A DNA stretch of 64,000 nucleotides from Sporobolomyces roseus (taxonomy: Eukaryota > Basidiomycota > Microbotryomycetes > Sporidiobolales > Sporidiobolaceae), in NCBI GenBank assembly GCA_016617785.1, contig JADILM010000007.1, positions 248,001 through 312,000 on the forward strand, in the 5' to 3' direction. How positions within the stretch are numbered: position 1 is the stretch's first letter; each line of letters opens with the position of its first letter. Made by a program: the position numbers and the translations under genes. The notes beneath the pieces were generated by a model. It did no database searches. It was not told where the DNA came from and saw nothing but the letters and a program-made list of their open reading frames with translations. Below are positions 23,228-34,295 of this stretch, one piece after another.

Positions 23228-24534
23228 ATGCATCTCCCACCGTCTCAAACTGCCGCATCTCTGCTCGAATCGCTCACTTCTTTAGCATCTCATCGATTCT
23301 CTTCCAATTGCGCCTCACTCGACTCACTCCTCACTCCAGCAACCTCGACAACTGAGTCAGATGAACCAGGTTTACCTAGGGGTGCGGTACTCGAGTTGAT
23401 TGGTCCTCCTGGGATTGGAAAGAGTAGAATCGGAATGGCTTTCGCTCTTGCTGAATGCTTCAGATTAGAAGGGGGAAAGGTGCTCATAATTGGTGAGTCC
23501 AGTATCACGCCCTATCGTTTATCACAGGCAGCTCATAAGCTTAGTAATCGGATTACAGATGCGGAGGGTTCACTCAACCCTGGTTTGCTACACGAGACTG
23601 CTACCGCCTACGCAGAGCATAATGGATGTGGGTTGATCAGTTTTTCAAGGTAGAGCGCTGGTCTTGAATTCCTGCACCACTCCCACAGATGAATTGCATT
23701 CCTTGAAGAAGGTTCTCGATAGTCTCCTGTATCGTAGGATAGACTCTGCCTGGCTCCTCGTAGCGTTCTTCAATACTCTAGAAACCTGGCTTGACGAGAA
23801 TCCAGAGGTGCGTTCTCGATTCTCATTAGCAAGACCGTCGAATAAAGCGGTCGATGCAGTTTTGTGCTTTGCTGATCTCGATATCGCTTGACGCACAGGT
23901 CAATCTGATCGTTATCGACTCTCTCACTTCCCATCTCCGACCGACGCTCGATCCCTCAACGAGGAGACTGATGAATGATCTGATTCGCTCGACTCTCGCA
24001 ACGATTTGTTCATCTCGACGAGTATCCGTACGTCCTCTCTTTCTTCTCTCGCTCCACACCTGTCATCTGATGCTACGTCGTATGCGCCAGTTCATCATCA
24101 CAACGAAGATGTCGATCAAACTCTTCGGACTCGATAATCGACCTTCACCCTGGACGAGAGATGCAGAGGCAATGATGGTACCCGCTATCCAATCGAAGGA
24201 GTGGCTACCGAGTCAGGAAAGGTTGGGAGAGGGAGTGTGGAAAGTATTGTTGTATTTCGATCAGCAGGGTGAAAGGTAAGTCGCGAGAGTTCTTACATCT
24301 TTCTGGCAGAAGCAGAGATGAATGATTCTTCGTTGACTTACAGACTTGCACGATTGTTGGATTCGCCGGTTGAGACTCAAGCTACTGATGTTGGATTCAT
24401 AATGGATGTGAGTACACTCTTTTGCTTTCTCTCCTTTCGCGAGTTCAGCAACTGACAGCAAAGATGACGCATAGGCTTTCGGTCCTTATGATCATCAAGT
24501 ACCGATGGAGATGGAGACCGAAGCAACAGGATGA
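23228..24534 (+). CDS. RAD51-paralog recombinase-like ATPase (RAD51C-like)
   Basis: Nuclear homologous-recombination ATPase of the RecA/RAD51 paralog group, about 296 residues. Seven exons fit in phase: 23228-23492, 23559-23627, 23689-23807, 23899-24027, 24091-24275, 24344-24407 and 24475-24534. The Walker A region is GAVLELIGPPGIGKSRIGMA (GPPGIGKS), followed by KVLIID.EGSLNP. Walker B is VNLIVIDSLTSHLRP. The loop equivalent to the TNQ motif reads FIITTKMSIKLFG, which keeps the TK end found in RAD51C-type TNQMTTK. The C-terminal core WKVLLYFDQQGERLARLLDS matches the last strands of the fold. There is no N-terminal helix-hairpin-helix domain, in line with a short paralog. Whether it is RAD51C, XRCC3 or another paralog cannot be settled by eye. 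Confidence 0.7.
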
Positions 24535-24845
24535 AGGTGACCCGTCGACCGTTTCCCCCCTCTGCTCCCCATCTCGCAACTTCGTTTGTTTCGCTGCCAC
24601 TGCCAAACACCACTGCCCCCTCGACCTTCGTTTACCGATACTATAGCATGTTGTTGTACTGCTCTCTCCCTCTCCCTCTCTTCGCTAGTCAATCACAATC
24701 CGAGAAGATCAATTCGAAGAGATGGAATGGATTGAGTGGGAACATGCAAAAACGACTGGAATGACGAGAGAATAGGAAGATATAATTGAATAGGGTGATG
24801 GTACTGAGAAATGAATGGAGAAAAGGTATAGTCTAACGAATGAGA
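24535..24845. other. Convergent intergenic region
   Basis: 311 bp between the convergent stops of the RAD51 paralog (24534) and the GPI-type protein (24846). It should hold two opposed 3' ends. No coding or structural feature was seen. Confidence 0.45.
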
Positions 24846-25624
24846 TCAGATCAAGAGAGTAGCGAGGAAAGCGAGGAGTCCAGCTCCAGCTCCAGCTCCA
24901 ACAACTCCAACTTTCGAGGCTCCTGAAGTTCCACCTGATCCACCAGTTGAGGGAGAAGGAGAAGCTGAAGCCGAGACACTGCTTGCGATAGAAGAAGCTT
25001 GGGAGATGATGCTCGAAACCGAGGAGGAGATTCCAGAGGCGATCGAGGAAGCTGAGGAAGCGGCGGTAGAGGATCCTCCTCCTACAGTGGTCGTCGTCGG
25101 AGTTTGAGCGATCGAAGGGAGAGTGTTGGTGCAGAATGACTGGAAACCTATAATGAAAATCGCGAAAATGAGTTCGAGATTCATTGTAAAATGAACGAAG
25201 CTAAGCCTCACCTGAAGCAGCGCTAGTTCCAGTCTCTCCGTAAGCACTGGCACAACTATTGAGTTGAGTGAGAATATCGGTTCCGCAAGCGCAACTCGCC
25301 AATTCGACTTGATTCGATCCAGCACTCGATTCACAACCCGTCAAAGATCCAGCCCAGCTCGTACATGCTTCAGTAATGTTTCCTGATTGAGCGTCTCCCA
25401 GAACTTGCTGAGCGAGAGTGAGGAGTCCCTGAACTTGTTCAGTACTGTCGGCGCCGAGTTGCTGTCGTTTCGAGAACGAGTTGAGAGTTTTGAAGGAAGA
25501 GGATGCGAGGGCTAACATCCAGCGGAGGGGTGAGTGGGTTACTCGGGAAGTCCGGATGAATAGGAAGAGGAGGCTTACCACAGGGGACAAGGGCGAGGAG
25601 AGCGAGACTAGCAGTGCGAACCAT
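24846..25624 (-). CDS. Secreted, serine-rich, GPI-anchored-type cell-wall protein
   Basis: About 215 residues from exons 25624-25579, 25511-25212 and 25147-24846, in phase. A signal peptide is clear (MVRTASLALLALVPCALA). A dibasic Lys-Arg lies soon after it (SFSKR), a possible Kex2 site. The mature domain has six cysteines in the pattern CTSW...CES...CACG...CAS...FCT, suggesting three disulphides. A long Ser/Ala-rich stalk (ASSIASGISSSVSSIISQAS) follows, then a glycine-rich turn and a hydrophobic C-terminus (VGVVGAGAGAGLLAFLATLL), the form of a GPI attachment signal. It probably sits at the plasma membrane or wall. The cysteine domain is common in small fungal GPI proteins of unknown function. 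Confidence 0.75.
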
Positions 25625-26799
25625 CTTTGTAAAGAGTTTTAGAACGAGCGTGTGGGAGAGTTGTGTGGCTTTGAGGAAAGCTAGAGAGGAGGAGTGAAGG
25701 GGAGGGGGCAGAGAGTTCTCTCTTCAGCTCCTGGAGAGTTTATCAAAGGCTCATCGAGGCCAGTTCCGCAAAAGAAAAGGAAGGTCGAAAAAGTCTCATC
25801 TCCCTTCTCTTCTTCGTCTCCCTTGCTCCCTGTTGCCCTCCCGCTAAGTACAGACTGCTCGGTCGTCGAGAGTTCAGAAGAAACTTGGTCTGAATCGCAG
25901 CAAACGTCGAAAAATCAGAGTGCTCTTCATGGACCACTCTTCCTACCATTCCTAGGACAACCTTCAGACGTTGCAGCACTCGTCGAGGTGTTAAAGGTAG
26001 CGTCCACATCCTCCTCGACCATCTGCTGCACGCCGGTCTCTTTTTCGTCGATTCAAAGGTCTGTATCCGATCTTTCGTCCGACTCGTTTCCTGCAACCTT
26101 TCATCGTGGGAAACAAAGCGAAGGATGGCCGTACAGTAGAGGCGTGGGCAGAGTAGAAGAGCCGGAGATACTGTACGTTACTGCCAACTTTGACCTCGCG
26201 AAATCCGTTTCGAATCTCGCCCGTCTCTTGATTGATTATCCCCCGCTCTCTCTCCAGCTGATAGTGATGCGGGACACCGTAGACAGAGCCATTCCCTCGC
26301 AGTCCTCGCAGAATAGAGGAGTTGAGCAACGGCTCAATTATCTTGTACGGACTTTTGAGATGCGAATTGACCTTGGCTTGTAGATCCTCCTGTATCACCT
26401 GATCCACTTCTGTCTTACGAGTGGGGAAGTTACTATCGCGAGGGCAATCGTCTTTGAGTGAGAGCAGCCTGAGAAGACAGCAAGAACATCGAGAATTATG
26501 AAACGATGCTCGTTTGCGAACGTCGACGACGTCTTCGATGGTGTCAGGGTCAATGAGATACCGTTAGCGTAGAAAAGTGAGATCCGGCGTATTTGGCTTT
26601 CCCGAGGGATAGCACATCCGACAAGTGGTGCCTACGAACCAATTTGAGTGCAAAAAAAGAGTTTTCGCAAAAGGGTAGCGTGGGGACGCTTCTTGCAGGA
26701 CGCTATTTCGCTTCAGAGTTTCTTCCGTTCTTCCCTCTCTTTCTTTCCTTCATTCTACTCACACTCGACTCTACCTCAACGCGACAACCTCGGAAAACA
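25625..26799. other. Intergenic region with an ambiguous open frame
   Basis: 1.17 kb between the divergent GPI-type gene and the MFS transporter. The plus strand is open from 25694 to 26383 (229 codons) and the minus strand from about 26560 to 25991 without an ATG near its start. The minus reading contains more protein-like text (VIQEDLQAKVNSHLKSPYKI, PLLNSSILRGLRGNGSVYGV), ending near 25991. Neither has a family match I know. In this genome the reverse of a coding exon is often open, so at most one is real. Promoters of both flanking genes must also lie here. Confidence 0.35.
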
Positions 26800-29349
26800 A
26801 TGTCGACACCTTCACTACACTCTTCAGAACAAGATACGAAAGAGAAAGGTCACGTCTCGCAGAATGAATACTACCAGGAGAAGGTAGTAGCGGCCGTATC
26901 AGCCGAAGAAGAGAGACGTATTGTTCGAAAGATTGACTTCAAAGTACGTCCACGCTCTCTAACCACGTTGTGTCTTCGAAACTGACGATTCCGTTGACTC
27001 GACCGATAGCTTGTTCCCTTCCTCTCCTTACTTTATCTACTGTCGTTCTTGGACCGTGTCAACATTGGTCAAGCGAGTAAGTGCTCTACTCTTTCGTTTC
27101 AAGCCAGCATTTCACTGACATTTCTATTCCCGCGCAGAACTCGACGGTCTCGAAGCTGATCTCAACCTGAAAGGCAACGAGTACAACATCGCTCTCGTTC
27201 TCTTCTTCGTCGGTTATGTGTGTTTGGTCTTATTGTGATCACTGGAGGCAGAGACTGACGTTGTCTTTGAATCGCAGGTTATCACGGAAGCCCCGAGTAA
27301 CGTCTTGATCAAGCGGTTCCGACCTTCTATTTACATTCCCGCATTGATGTTTGCATGGGTGAGTCCGATATGTTGAACTATGTATCACTGTGTGCGATTG
27401 CTGACCTTTCGTTCTCGGTTATAGGGAATCGTGAGCTTTTTGGAGCTTTCTCGCGTTCACTTCTAGCGACTGACCTCCCTTTCATCAGGTCATGACACTC
27501 ATGGGTATCGTACACAATTTCGCTGGTCTCGCCGCCGCTCGTTTCTTCTTGGGATTGGCAGAATCTGGTCTATTCCCGGGAATCTGTAAGTTTCGAAATA
27601 GGGCTTCTCCACCTTCACTTGAGCCTGTCTCATACTGACAGTCCTTGTGAGCTACACGTAGGTCTCTATCTGACTCTGTGAGCATCTAGAACGTAGTAAA
27701 GCAGCGAAGATCGAGACACTGACTCGTTCATCTCCAGATGGTACAAACGACCCGAAACCAATCTCCGAATCGCTATCTTCTTCTCTTCCGCCACTCTAGC
27801 AGGTGCCTTCGGAGGTTTGCTGGCTTATGGACTCGGACAGATGCATGGTGTAGGAGGAAAGGCCGGTTGGGTGAGTTCAGATTCTATATCCGATCAAAGA
27901 CAAACGAGGGAAAAGCCTTGTCTTCCCGTACTCTCGAAGAGTCTTCCCACTCCCTATCTTGTCAGACTCCAACAAACAGCTACATTCAGCAACAAGACTG
28001 ACTCCTTCCTTTGTTCCAATGCACAGAGCTGGATTTTCATTATTGAGGGACTGATGACTTTCGTCGTCGCCTGCGTTTCCCCATGGCTCATCGACGACTT
28101 CCCCGATGACTCCAAGTTCCTCACTCCCGAAGAGAAGGTCTTTGTCGTCGCAAGGTTGAAGAAAGATCAAGGAGCTTCAGGTGAAGCTGTGAGCTCAATT
28201 TCGCTGGTTCCCCTCTCAACCTTTTCTGACATTGTCGACTTCAGGCTTTCTCTTGGGGTCATCTCAAGTCAGCTGTGACCGACTACCGCGTATGGATCTA
28301 CATGTTCATCTACATCGGAGTCGCCGAACCTCTCTACTCGCTCTCACTCTTCGTTCCTACCATTCTCGCATCACTCGGTAAATGGGAGCGCTGGCAAGCA
28401 CAACTCCTTTCAACGCCTCCCTACTTCCTTGCGTTCTTCATCACCCTGTGAGTTTCGATCCGTTCGTATCATGCCGTTTCCCAACTCACCAGTTTCACTC
28501 CCCAAATTCAGTGCTTCCGCCTTTTATTCTGACAAGAAGCAACAACGAGGTCTCTTCAACGTCTGGTGGATGTCCATTGTCGTTATCGGATACGCTATTC
28601 TTCTCGGAGTCAACCCAGTCACTTCCCCAGGTGTTGCTTACTGTGAGCAGTTTCTTTCGATGGTCTCTCCTGGCTCTGCAGCTGACATTCGACTCTTTCG
28701 CGCAGTCGCCCTTTTCCTCTGTGTCGGTGGTGTAGCTCCCTCTATCGCTTGCACCATCTCATGGCTCGGAGCCAACGTGTACGTCCTTTTTTTGCGAAGA
28801 TTCGAGCTCAAAACTGAATTGCTTCGTTTTGTCGTAGTGGACCTTCATACAAACGAGCTCTCGCATCAGGCATGATGTTCACTCTCGGTTAGTTCGAGCT
28901 CTAACCTCTTGCTCCGCGCCTTTGACTGATTCAGAGCTTGACTTTGACAGGAAATTCTGGAGGAATCATCTCTTCGCTGGTTTACTTCGCTGTCGACCGA
29001 CCCCGTTACATGAGAGGACACGCCGTTGGACTCGGATTCGCTGCCATGGCTGTCGTACTCTCCCTCTTCCTTCACTTCGACCTCAAACGAGACAACGCGA
29101 AACGAGATCGCCTCTACGGAAAACCCGAAACTTACGAAGATGGAGGAGAGATCGATATGATGACTCGCAGTCAAACCGACCCCGAACTTCAAAAGAGACT
29201 TGGTCTCACAGGTATGTCAGCGAAAGAGATTGAAGCTTTAGGTGACCGACACCCTCTGTTCCGAGTGAGTTCTCGTTTTCTTTCGCTTTGCATCGTCTCC
29301 TCTTCCAGTTGCTGACTTTTTTCCTTCTCATTTCCAGTACTACGTCTGA
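26800..29349 (+). CDS. MFS transporter, anion:cation symporter (allantoate/nicotinate permease) type
   Basis: Plasma-membrane importer of the Dal5/Tna1/Seo1 group, which takes up organic anions with protons. More than ten short exons join in frame from an ATG at 26800 to a stop at 29347-29349. The cytoplasmic N-terminus (about 48 residues) leads into FLSLLYLLSFLDRVNIGQAK, the ACS-family signature with LDR.NIG. Further hallmarks are LFFVGYVITEAPSNVLIKRF, LAAARFFLGLAESGLFPG and SWIFIIEGLMTFVVA. The second half includes GVAPSIACTISWLGANVGPS, YKRALASGMMFTLGNSGGII and a conserved C-terminal YGKPETYEDGGE. The last two exons code DRHPLFR and YYV, with an intron at about 29265-29337. The substrate cannot be told from sequence; vitamins, ureides and sugar acids are typical of the family. 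Confidence 0.85.
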
Positions 29350-29735
29350 TACCGCTTCCGCCTCCCCTTCCGATTCTCCCTGTTGTCACTTCTCCAATCC
29401 TGTCTCGTGGTCAAAACGTCTTCTCTCTTTGTCGCTCCTTTGCTCATATCTGTCTCTCATCTGTCACCTGTCGAACTAGCTGAAATGGTCAAAAGTGTCT
29501 CTCTGTTCACCTATCTTCCCCGCCGTGCGGCTCTACTATCAGAGAACGAACAGAGAGCAGGAAACTTTCGTTGCGAAAGCACTTGTGAAGATATTTCTTC
29601 AGCACTTGGCGACATTTGCTCTTTCTTCAGGAATCTGACGCTTCGTAGGGACTCTGGCACCATTGCAATAGCATTGATCGAAATGTTGAGGAGCAGCTAA
29701 CTCGAATCAGTGCGAAACCACTTTCATTCTTCGAC
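29350..29735. other. Intergenic region, no gene seen
   Basis: 386 bp between the MFS stop and the HRT3 start, both on the plus strand. Pyrimidine-rich at first, then mixed. An open stretch (29383-29700) has no coding character. It probably holds the MFS 3' UTR and the HRT3 promoter. Confidence 0.45.
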
Positions 29736-31803
29736 ATGTCACCTCAACCACCTCCGCCAGCACCAGAACTAGAAGACGAGCTAGCAGCATTCCGTAGAGA
29801 ATGGCAAGAAGAGACTAAACGTCGGCAACCTCCTCCTTCGGCTTCTTCCACTTCCACAAAGATCCCACCTCCTCGAGATCAACCACAACCCCAGCCGCAG
29901 CAGCCTCAGCCGACCTCTCCAAAAGGTAAATCATGGCTCGCATCAGTTCAACAACAGCTCGATGAAGTGCAGTTGGAGGAAACTCAGATTGAAGATCGAC
30001 CTGAACCGATCAAGGAGAAAGAGAGGGAACGACCCAAATCTGCACTCGATCTGTACAGTGAAGCAGTCAAGAGTGAACAAGAAGGTAGACTGAACGATGG
30101 TGAGCTCTCCCTTTCCTCCCTCTTGAAGTGCAAACTTTCCCTCTTACCTCATCGCTTTGAAATCTCCCCCAAAACAGCTCTCGTCAATTATCGATCTGCG
30201 TTCCGACTCGATCCCGATGTAGACAAGACTTGGAACCGAGCGACAACAGCGGCGCAAGCTAGAGCTGTCGCGAGAGGTCAAGAACCGACTCAACCTACAA
30301 CAGACTTCAAATTCGAGCGTACTTTACAGCTAGGCCCCGATTACGAAGCATCGAAGGAGCATAGGAGTAAGGAAGAGGCTCACGAGGAGACGGGAGGGAA
30401 AACGGACAAGAACTCGACCCATCCTAGCAGTACAAGTTTCCTCCTCAATTCGTTGATCAAGTCTTTCGCCGAGAACCCTTACGAACGGAAGTCACAATCT
30501 ATCCAAGCGCCGACCTCTCCATCGAAGAAAGGAGAACCCCTGCTTCCGATCTCGATTAAGGAGGAGGAACGAGAACCGAAGCAGACGATGACTTCCGAAC
30601 AAGTTCTCGCAACACTCCACTTCATCCCTGCAAACGAAGAGAAACCTCTACCCCTCGCCAATCTCCCCCATGAAGTTCTTCTCCTCATCTTACGACATCT
30701 CGTCCTCTCCCCGATGCTCGCTCCACCGAAATCGAAAGATGCCGATGAATCTGCTGGTCTTCACCATCGAGGCAAACGAGCGCTCAAGAACCGGACAGTC
30801 AAAGAGGAGATGATGTTATTGGAAGCAGAGTTGGAACTGGATGATGTTGAGCGAGAGTGGAAAAGCGATGTCGAGGCGTTGGAGAGGTTCGCGAGGGTTT
30901 GTCGTGCGGCGAGAATCGTCACGCTCGATTCTGCTCTGTGGAGGTGAGTCAACTTGTTCTTATCTGCTTGTTCTTATCTGCTTGCAAAACTGCCGCTGAT
31001 TTTGTCTCGCATTTACAGAGCTCTCGGTCGTCGAATCTATGTTCCTGCTCAGCAAATCGCATGGGATGAGTCGGCAGCGGAACTCGTCAAGCTACACGGT
31101 AGTGATTGGCGGAGATTCTATGTCGAGCAGTGAGGCGAAGTTTCATCAGTAGGCTTCTGTAAAGGATTCGTCGAGCTGATAATCCTCTCTCCTCCCAGTC
31201 CTCGAATTCGACTGGATGGGTGCTTCATCAGTGTCGTTACTTACCTTCGACGAGGAGAAGTCGTATCGATTTACGCACCAACCCATTTGATCACTTTCTA
31301 TCGTTATTTCCGTACGTTTCGCTCTTCTCCCTGCCCGCGTTCTACAAGTCGACTCATACTACTCTTCGGCGGCTCACTTAGGCTTCTATCACCACGGTCT
31401 CGTCATCTCGCTCTTGACAACCGATCCACCAAACACCGTCGTTCGCCGATTGAACCCTTCCCTTCGAATCCAAGGCCTTACTTTCGGTCGCTGGCGATTA
31501 CGAGGTGATCTCGTCGAGATGTGGGGATTGGAGGATCCGAACATCCTGAGCGAATCGAGGAAGTACTCGTTCAATATGACTTGTCGTTTAAAGAGTTCCG
31601 CTCGAGGGAGAATGTGAGTCGATTCGAGCTTTCAGTCGTTCTGACTCTGTACTGACTTATCGATTCGTTTCTGTCACAGGAACAAACTCGACTTGATCTC
31701 GATGTCGACCCAGAGAAGAGATACGCTGGAAATCGAAAATCTCCCTTTGAGACCAAACAAACCATACTATTTCTCAAAAGTAGCTCAATACGCTCACGAC
31801 TAG
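29736..31803 (+). CDS. HRT3: F-box protein of the Hrt3/Pof7/FBXO9 family
   Basis: SCF substrate receptor conserved from yeast Hrt3 and fission-yeast Pof7 to human FBXO9. The N-terminus is Pro/Gln-rich. A TPR/MIT-like helical pair follows (SALDLYSEAVKSEQEGRLND, then ALVNYRSAFRLDPDVDKTW across an intron at about 30099-30178). The F-box is at PLPLANLPHEVLLLILRHLV with its second half at LERFARVCRAARIVTLDSAL. The family's C-terminal domain is complete: WDESAAELVKLHGSDWRRFY, then PRIRLDGCFISVVTYLRRGE, YRYFRFYHHGLVISLLTTDP, KYSFNMTCRLKSSARGRMNK and FSKVAQYAHD at the end. Six exons are read. The start is the first ATG of the long opening exon. The symbol follows the yeast gene. Confidence 0.85.
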
Positions 31804-32442
31804 ATGATTCGATTCTTGTGTATAGATGTATGCGTTTGTTGACTATCACTGTTGTGCAAGTGTTCGGAAGTTTTCTTCGAGTAAGGATGCTTTGCAAAGG
31901 ATTTCGCTGCGAGTCTGTCTCCCTCTATCACTCTGCTCTGAGCTCTTGGAGGGCATTGAGACTGACGGGATAGCGAGCAAGCGATTGAGTCACACACTCG
32001 TTCGTCCCTGTTTCACTCGTTGTTTTTTCGTCTAGTTGCTAACCGCCTCTCCTTCAGGTGGCTCTAACAACTCGCAGGAAGGATAGTCCTTCTCTCCGTC
32101 GAACAGTGCGTCTATCCGCGCCATTCATCACTCGTTGCGTGCAAGAGACGGATTCGTCGTGCGGAAGAGGAGGAAAGGATCGCTGCTTTTGCTCAAATTT
32201 CTCGCTTTCATCGCCTTTCTCTCTCAATCTTCGACATCGCGCTCCGCTGCCTGACGACAGACATCTACGCTCTCTATCCCTCGTCAATCGCCTGTTTTGC
32301 GAAACCGTCGACCGGACTTTCCGCGGTCCTCTGTCAATTTCGCCCATTCCTCTTCCCGCTCTCCTCTTTCCCCTTCTTCCCTTCCCTCTCTCAGCTCCAC
32401 TCGGCTCCTCAATACTCTTCAGCCTCCGTTCCTCCTCAACCC
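31804..32442. other. Intergenic region leading into a MYND gene
   Basis: 639 bp. The first part is the HRT3 3' end. From about 32191 to the ATG at 32443 the sequence is close to the leader of the MYND copy at 49794-50724 on the other strand, including the shared stretch GACCGGACTTTCC. It is therefore the promoter and 5' UTR of the MYND gene, duplicated along with it. Confidence 0.55.
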
Positions 32443-32583
32443 ATGTCCTCAACTTCCTCTACCACTCCCGCTTCCTCAGGAGAATGCGTTGTTTGTGGTC
32501 AAGTTACGACAACTCGCTGCTCCTCTTGCGCTTCTCATGGTCTAGGATGGATGTACTTCTGCGGAAAAGAACATCAGAAACTC
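32191..32583 (+). repeat. Inverted repeat unit shared by MYND copies A and E
   Basis: The leader and first exon of copy A match 50584-50985 on the opposite strand. The last 250 bp before each ATG and the exon are the closest (well over 85% by eye). The two arms lie 18 kb apart in opposite orientation and flank nine genes. Confidence 0.7.
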
Positions 32584-32917
32584 GTAAGCTAACAGTCTCG
32601 TGTCTTCCCTTCCCAAGGAAGACTAGTGCTGGCTGCTAATCATCTCGCTTCTTGACTGCATCGACAGATCTGGAAGACTCACAAACGACACTGTGGTACT
32701 CTCTCGCAAGTGTGGCGCTGGCCAGGACTCAACCCTAAGGAGATCAAGCTCTTCAACCGACTCGTCAACATTCCTCTCGAGATATACCAAGGAAGAACTT
32801 GGGGCGAAGATGCTGCAAAGCGAGGCGACCCTTTCATGGTGAGCGCTCAAAGTTCAGGCTAGTCTGATATCGCTGACAAAACGTTCGGACGCTCAACAGC
32901 CTAACTTCTTCGAATGA
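32443..32917 (+). CDS. MYND-type zinc-finger protein, truncated copy (copy A)
   Basis: First of five members of a local MYND family. Exons 32443-32583, 32668-32838 and 32900-32917 give about 109 residues. The finger is CVVCGQVTTTRCSSCASHG followed by WMYFCGKEHQK and IWKTHKRHCG. The family's usual sixth Cys is His here (KEHQK). The intact relatives C and D go on for another 165-180 residues of helical domain; here the third exon stops after PNFFE. Beyond the stop, a different frame reads NKADNFLKALKQLRGD (about 33020-33080), like the end of the family domain, so an internal deletion plus frameshift is likely. It may still make a short zinc-finger protein. Confidence 0.55.
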
Positions 32918-33296
32918 CTTGGAGAGGATCAAGCTCGCGATTCACGAGTGAGCAGCTCGACGGCCGTTCGAAGATCTCAGCCATCATCCGAGATCAAGCC
33001 GTGTCCCAGAGCAGCATGCGAACAAAGCCGACAACTTCCTCAAGGCTTTGAAGCAACTTCGCGGCGACAGGTTTTGATAGCTCCTCTGACCCGGTTGAAA
33101 CGGACCTGATTTTTCTTTCTGTGATGGTTTTGTACTTGACATACAGTAATCACGCATAGTCGCGATTGAGAAATGAATTGCTTGAACTTTTGTAAGGATA
33201 CTTGGACTTTTGCGAAATCTCTTTCGTTTCCTTCCCCTCACATCCTCTCCCTCAAAGCACTCGACTCTCGACTTGAACAAACCTCAAACACTCAAG
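32918..33296. other. Spacer between MYND copies A and B
   Basis: 379 bp. The first 170 bp carry what looks like the eroded end of copy A in another frame. The rest is the pyrimidine-rich leader of copy B, which resembles the leader of copy C (41750-41853). Confidence 0.45.
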
Positions 33297-33723
33297 ATGT
33301 CGACAAGCTCACCACTCGACTCGCTAGGGGACTGTGTCGTGTGTGGAATTCGAACTGCAACTCGCTGTTCAGAGTGTGCTTCGAATGGGACGAAATGGAT
33401 GTATTTCTGCTCGAGGGATCATCAGAAACTTTTACGTAGCTCTCTGAGTCTTCTTAGCTCTCCTCCTGCGCTTCAGAGCTCATCTTGAAACCACCTCTCT
33501 CCTTGATCTCACAACTCTCCGTTCACCCCCTCTCCCACTCCTGTAGATCTACAAGACTCACAAGAGGGTCTGCGGAAAGCTATCCAGTCCTCTACGGTGG
33601 CCGGAGCTTACGGATAAGGAAGCCCAGAGGATTCGAGACTCGAAATCGCTCACAAGGAAATGTTATGAAGGGAAAACGTTTGGTGAGGAAGTACCGACCT
33701 GGTATGAAGGCAAGTCGCTTGAT
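33297..33723 (+). repeat. Direct repeat unit shared by MYND copies B and C
   Basis: Exons 1-2 and the first intron of copy B match 41854-42280 of copy C in the same orientation, with exons close to 90% identical by eye and long identical runs in exon 2. Similarity continues, weaker, through exon 3 and about 300 bp of 3' flank. Confidence 0.75.
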
Positions 33724-34295
33724 GTGAGTCTAACTCAGTGTTTCTTGCGATCAATTTCTCGAAGGAGTGCTGATCGCTTAAATCTCAACGAATAGTCTTT
33801 GATTCGCATCGCACAGCTTCCTTATGGGCTCGGACAAGGCATTGATTGCACAAGCTCTCGTTAGTCGCAGTTCTTCGTGCCGAGTGTATCGCTGTCAGGG
33901 CAAGTCTCTACGCAGAGGAGGATGCCAAAGGAGAAGCCGAGGAGATGATTGAGGATGCTTTTGGCTCTATGATTCAAAACGTCAGCCAGTGCTGGGAGGA
34001 ACTCGTTCATCGTAGGGACCCGCTGGACGTTCGGACATGGTGGGATCCCCTGATGCATCGATTGCTCATCGTTTATCATCTACTCGCCCTTTCGATCATC
34101 GAGGCGGCAAGCGGTAGTCGACCTGACATGTTATACGTCAAACACGCGCTGCAGGAGGTGATACACATCCTTCAGCACGACGTGACCGAAACCAATCCGG
34201 AAGAAGCGCAGCGATTAATCACACATTTAATCGAGACGTTTGCTCGTCCTGAGGATCAAGAAGCCCTGAGGACCGAGATTACGCTTGCTTCCTGA
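33297..34295 (+). pseudogene. MYND-type zinc-finger gene, broken copy (copy B)
   Basis: Close relative of copy C and in line with it exon by exon (33297-33431, 33547-33723, 33796-34295). The finger is intact (CVVCGIRTATRCSECASNG, WMYFCSRDHQK). Two lesions are visible. First, the donor of the first intron is lost: the bases after 33431 read TTACGTAG where copy C has GTGAGTAG. Using the GT three bases on shifts the frame to an early stop. Second, exon 3 lacks four bases near 33840 relative to copy C, so the in-phase frame stops at 33862-33864 while the homologous text continues in another frame to a TGA at 34293. The remaining domain (EEMIEDAFGSMIQNVSQCW, WWDPLMHRLLIVYHLLALS) is well preserved, so decay is recent. 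Confidence 0.7.

Noticed and set aside
25694..26383. 229-codon plus-strand frame as a normal gene
   Set aside because: Composition is not convincing, it overlaps a better-looking antisense frame, and no family is recognised; kept only as an ambiguous region.
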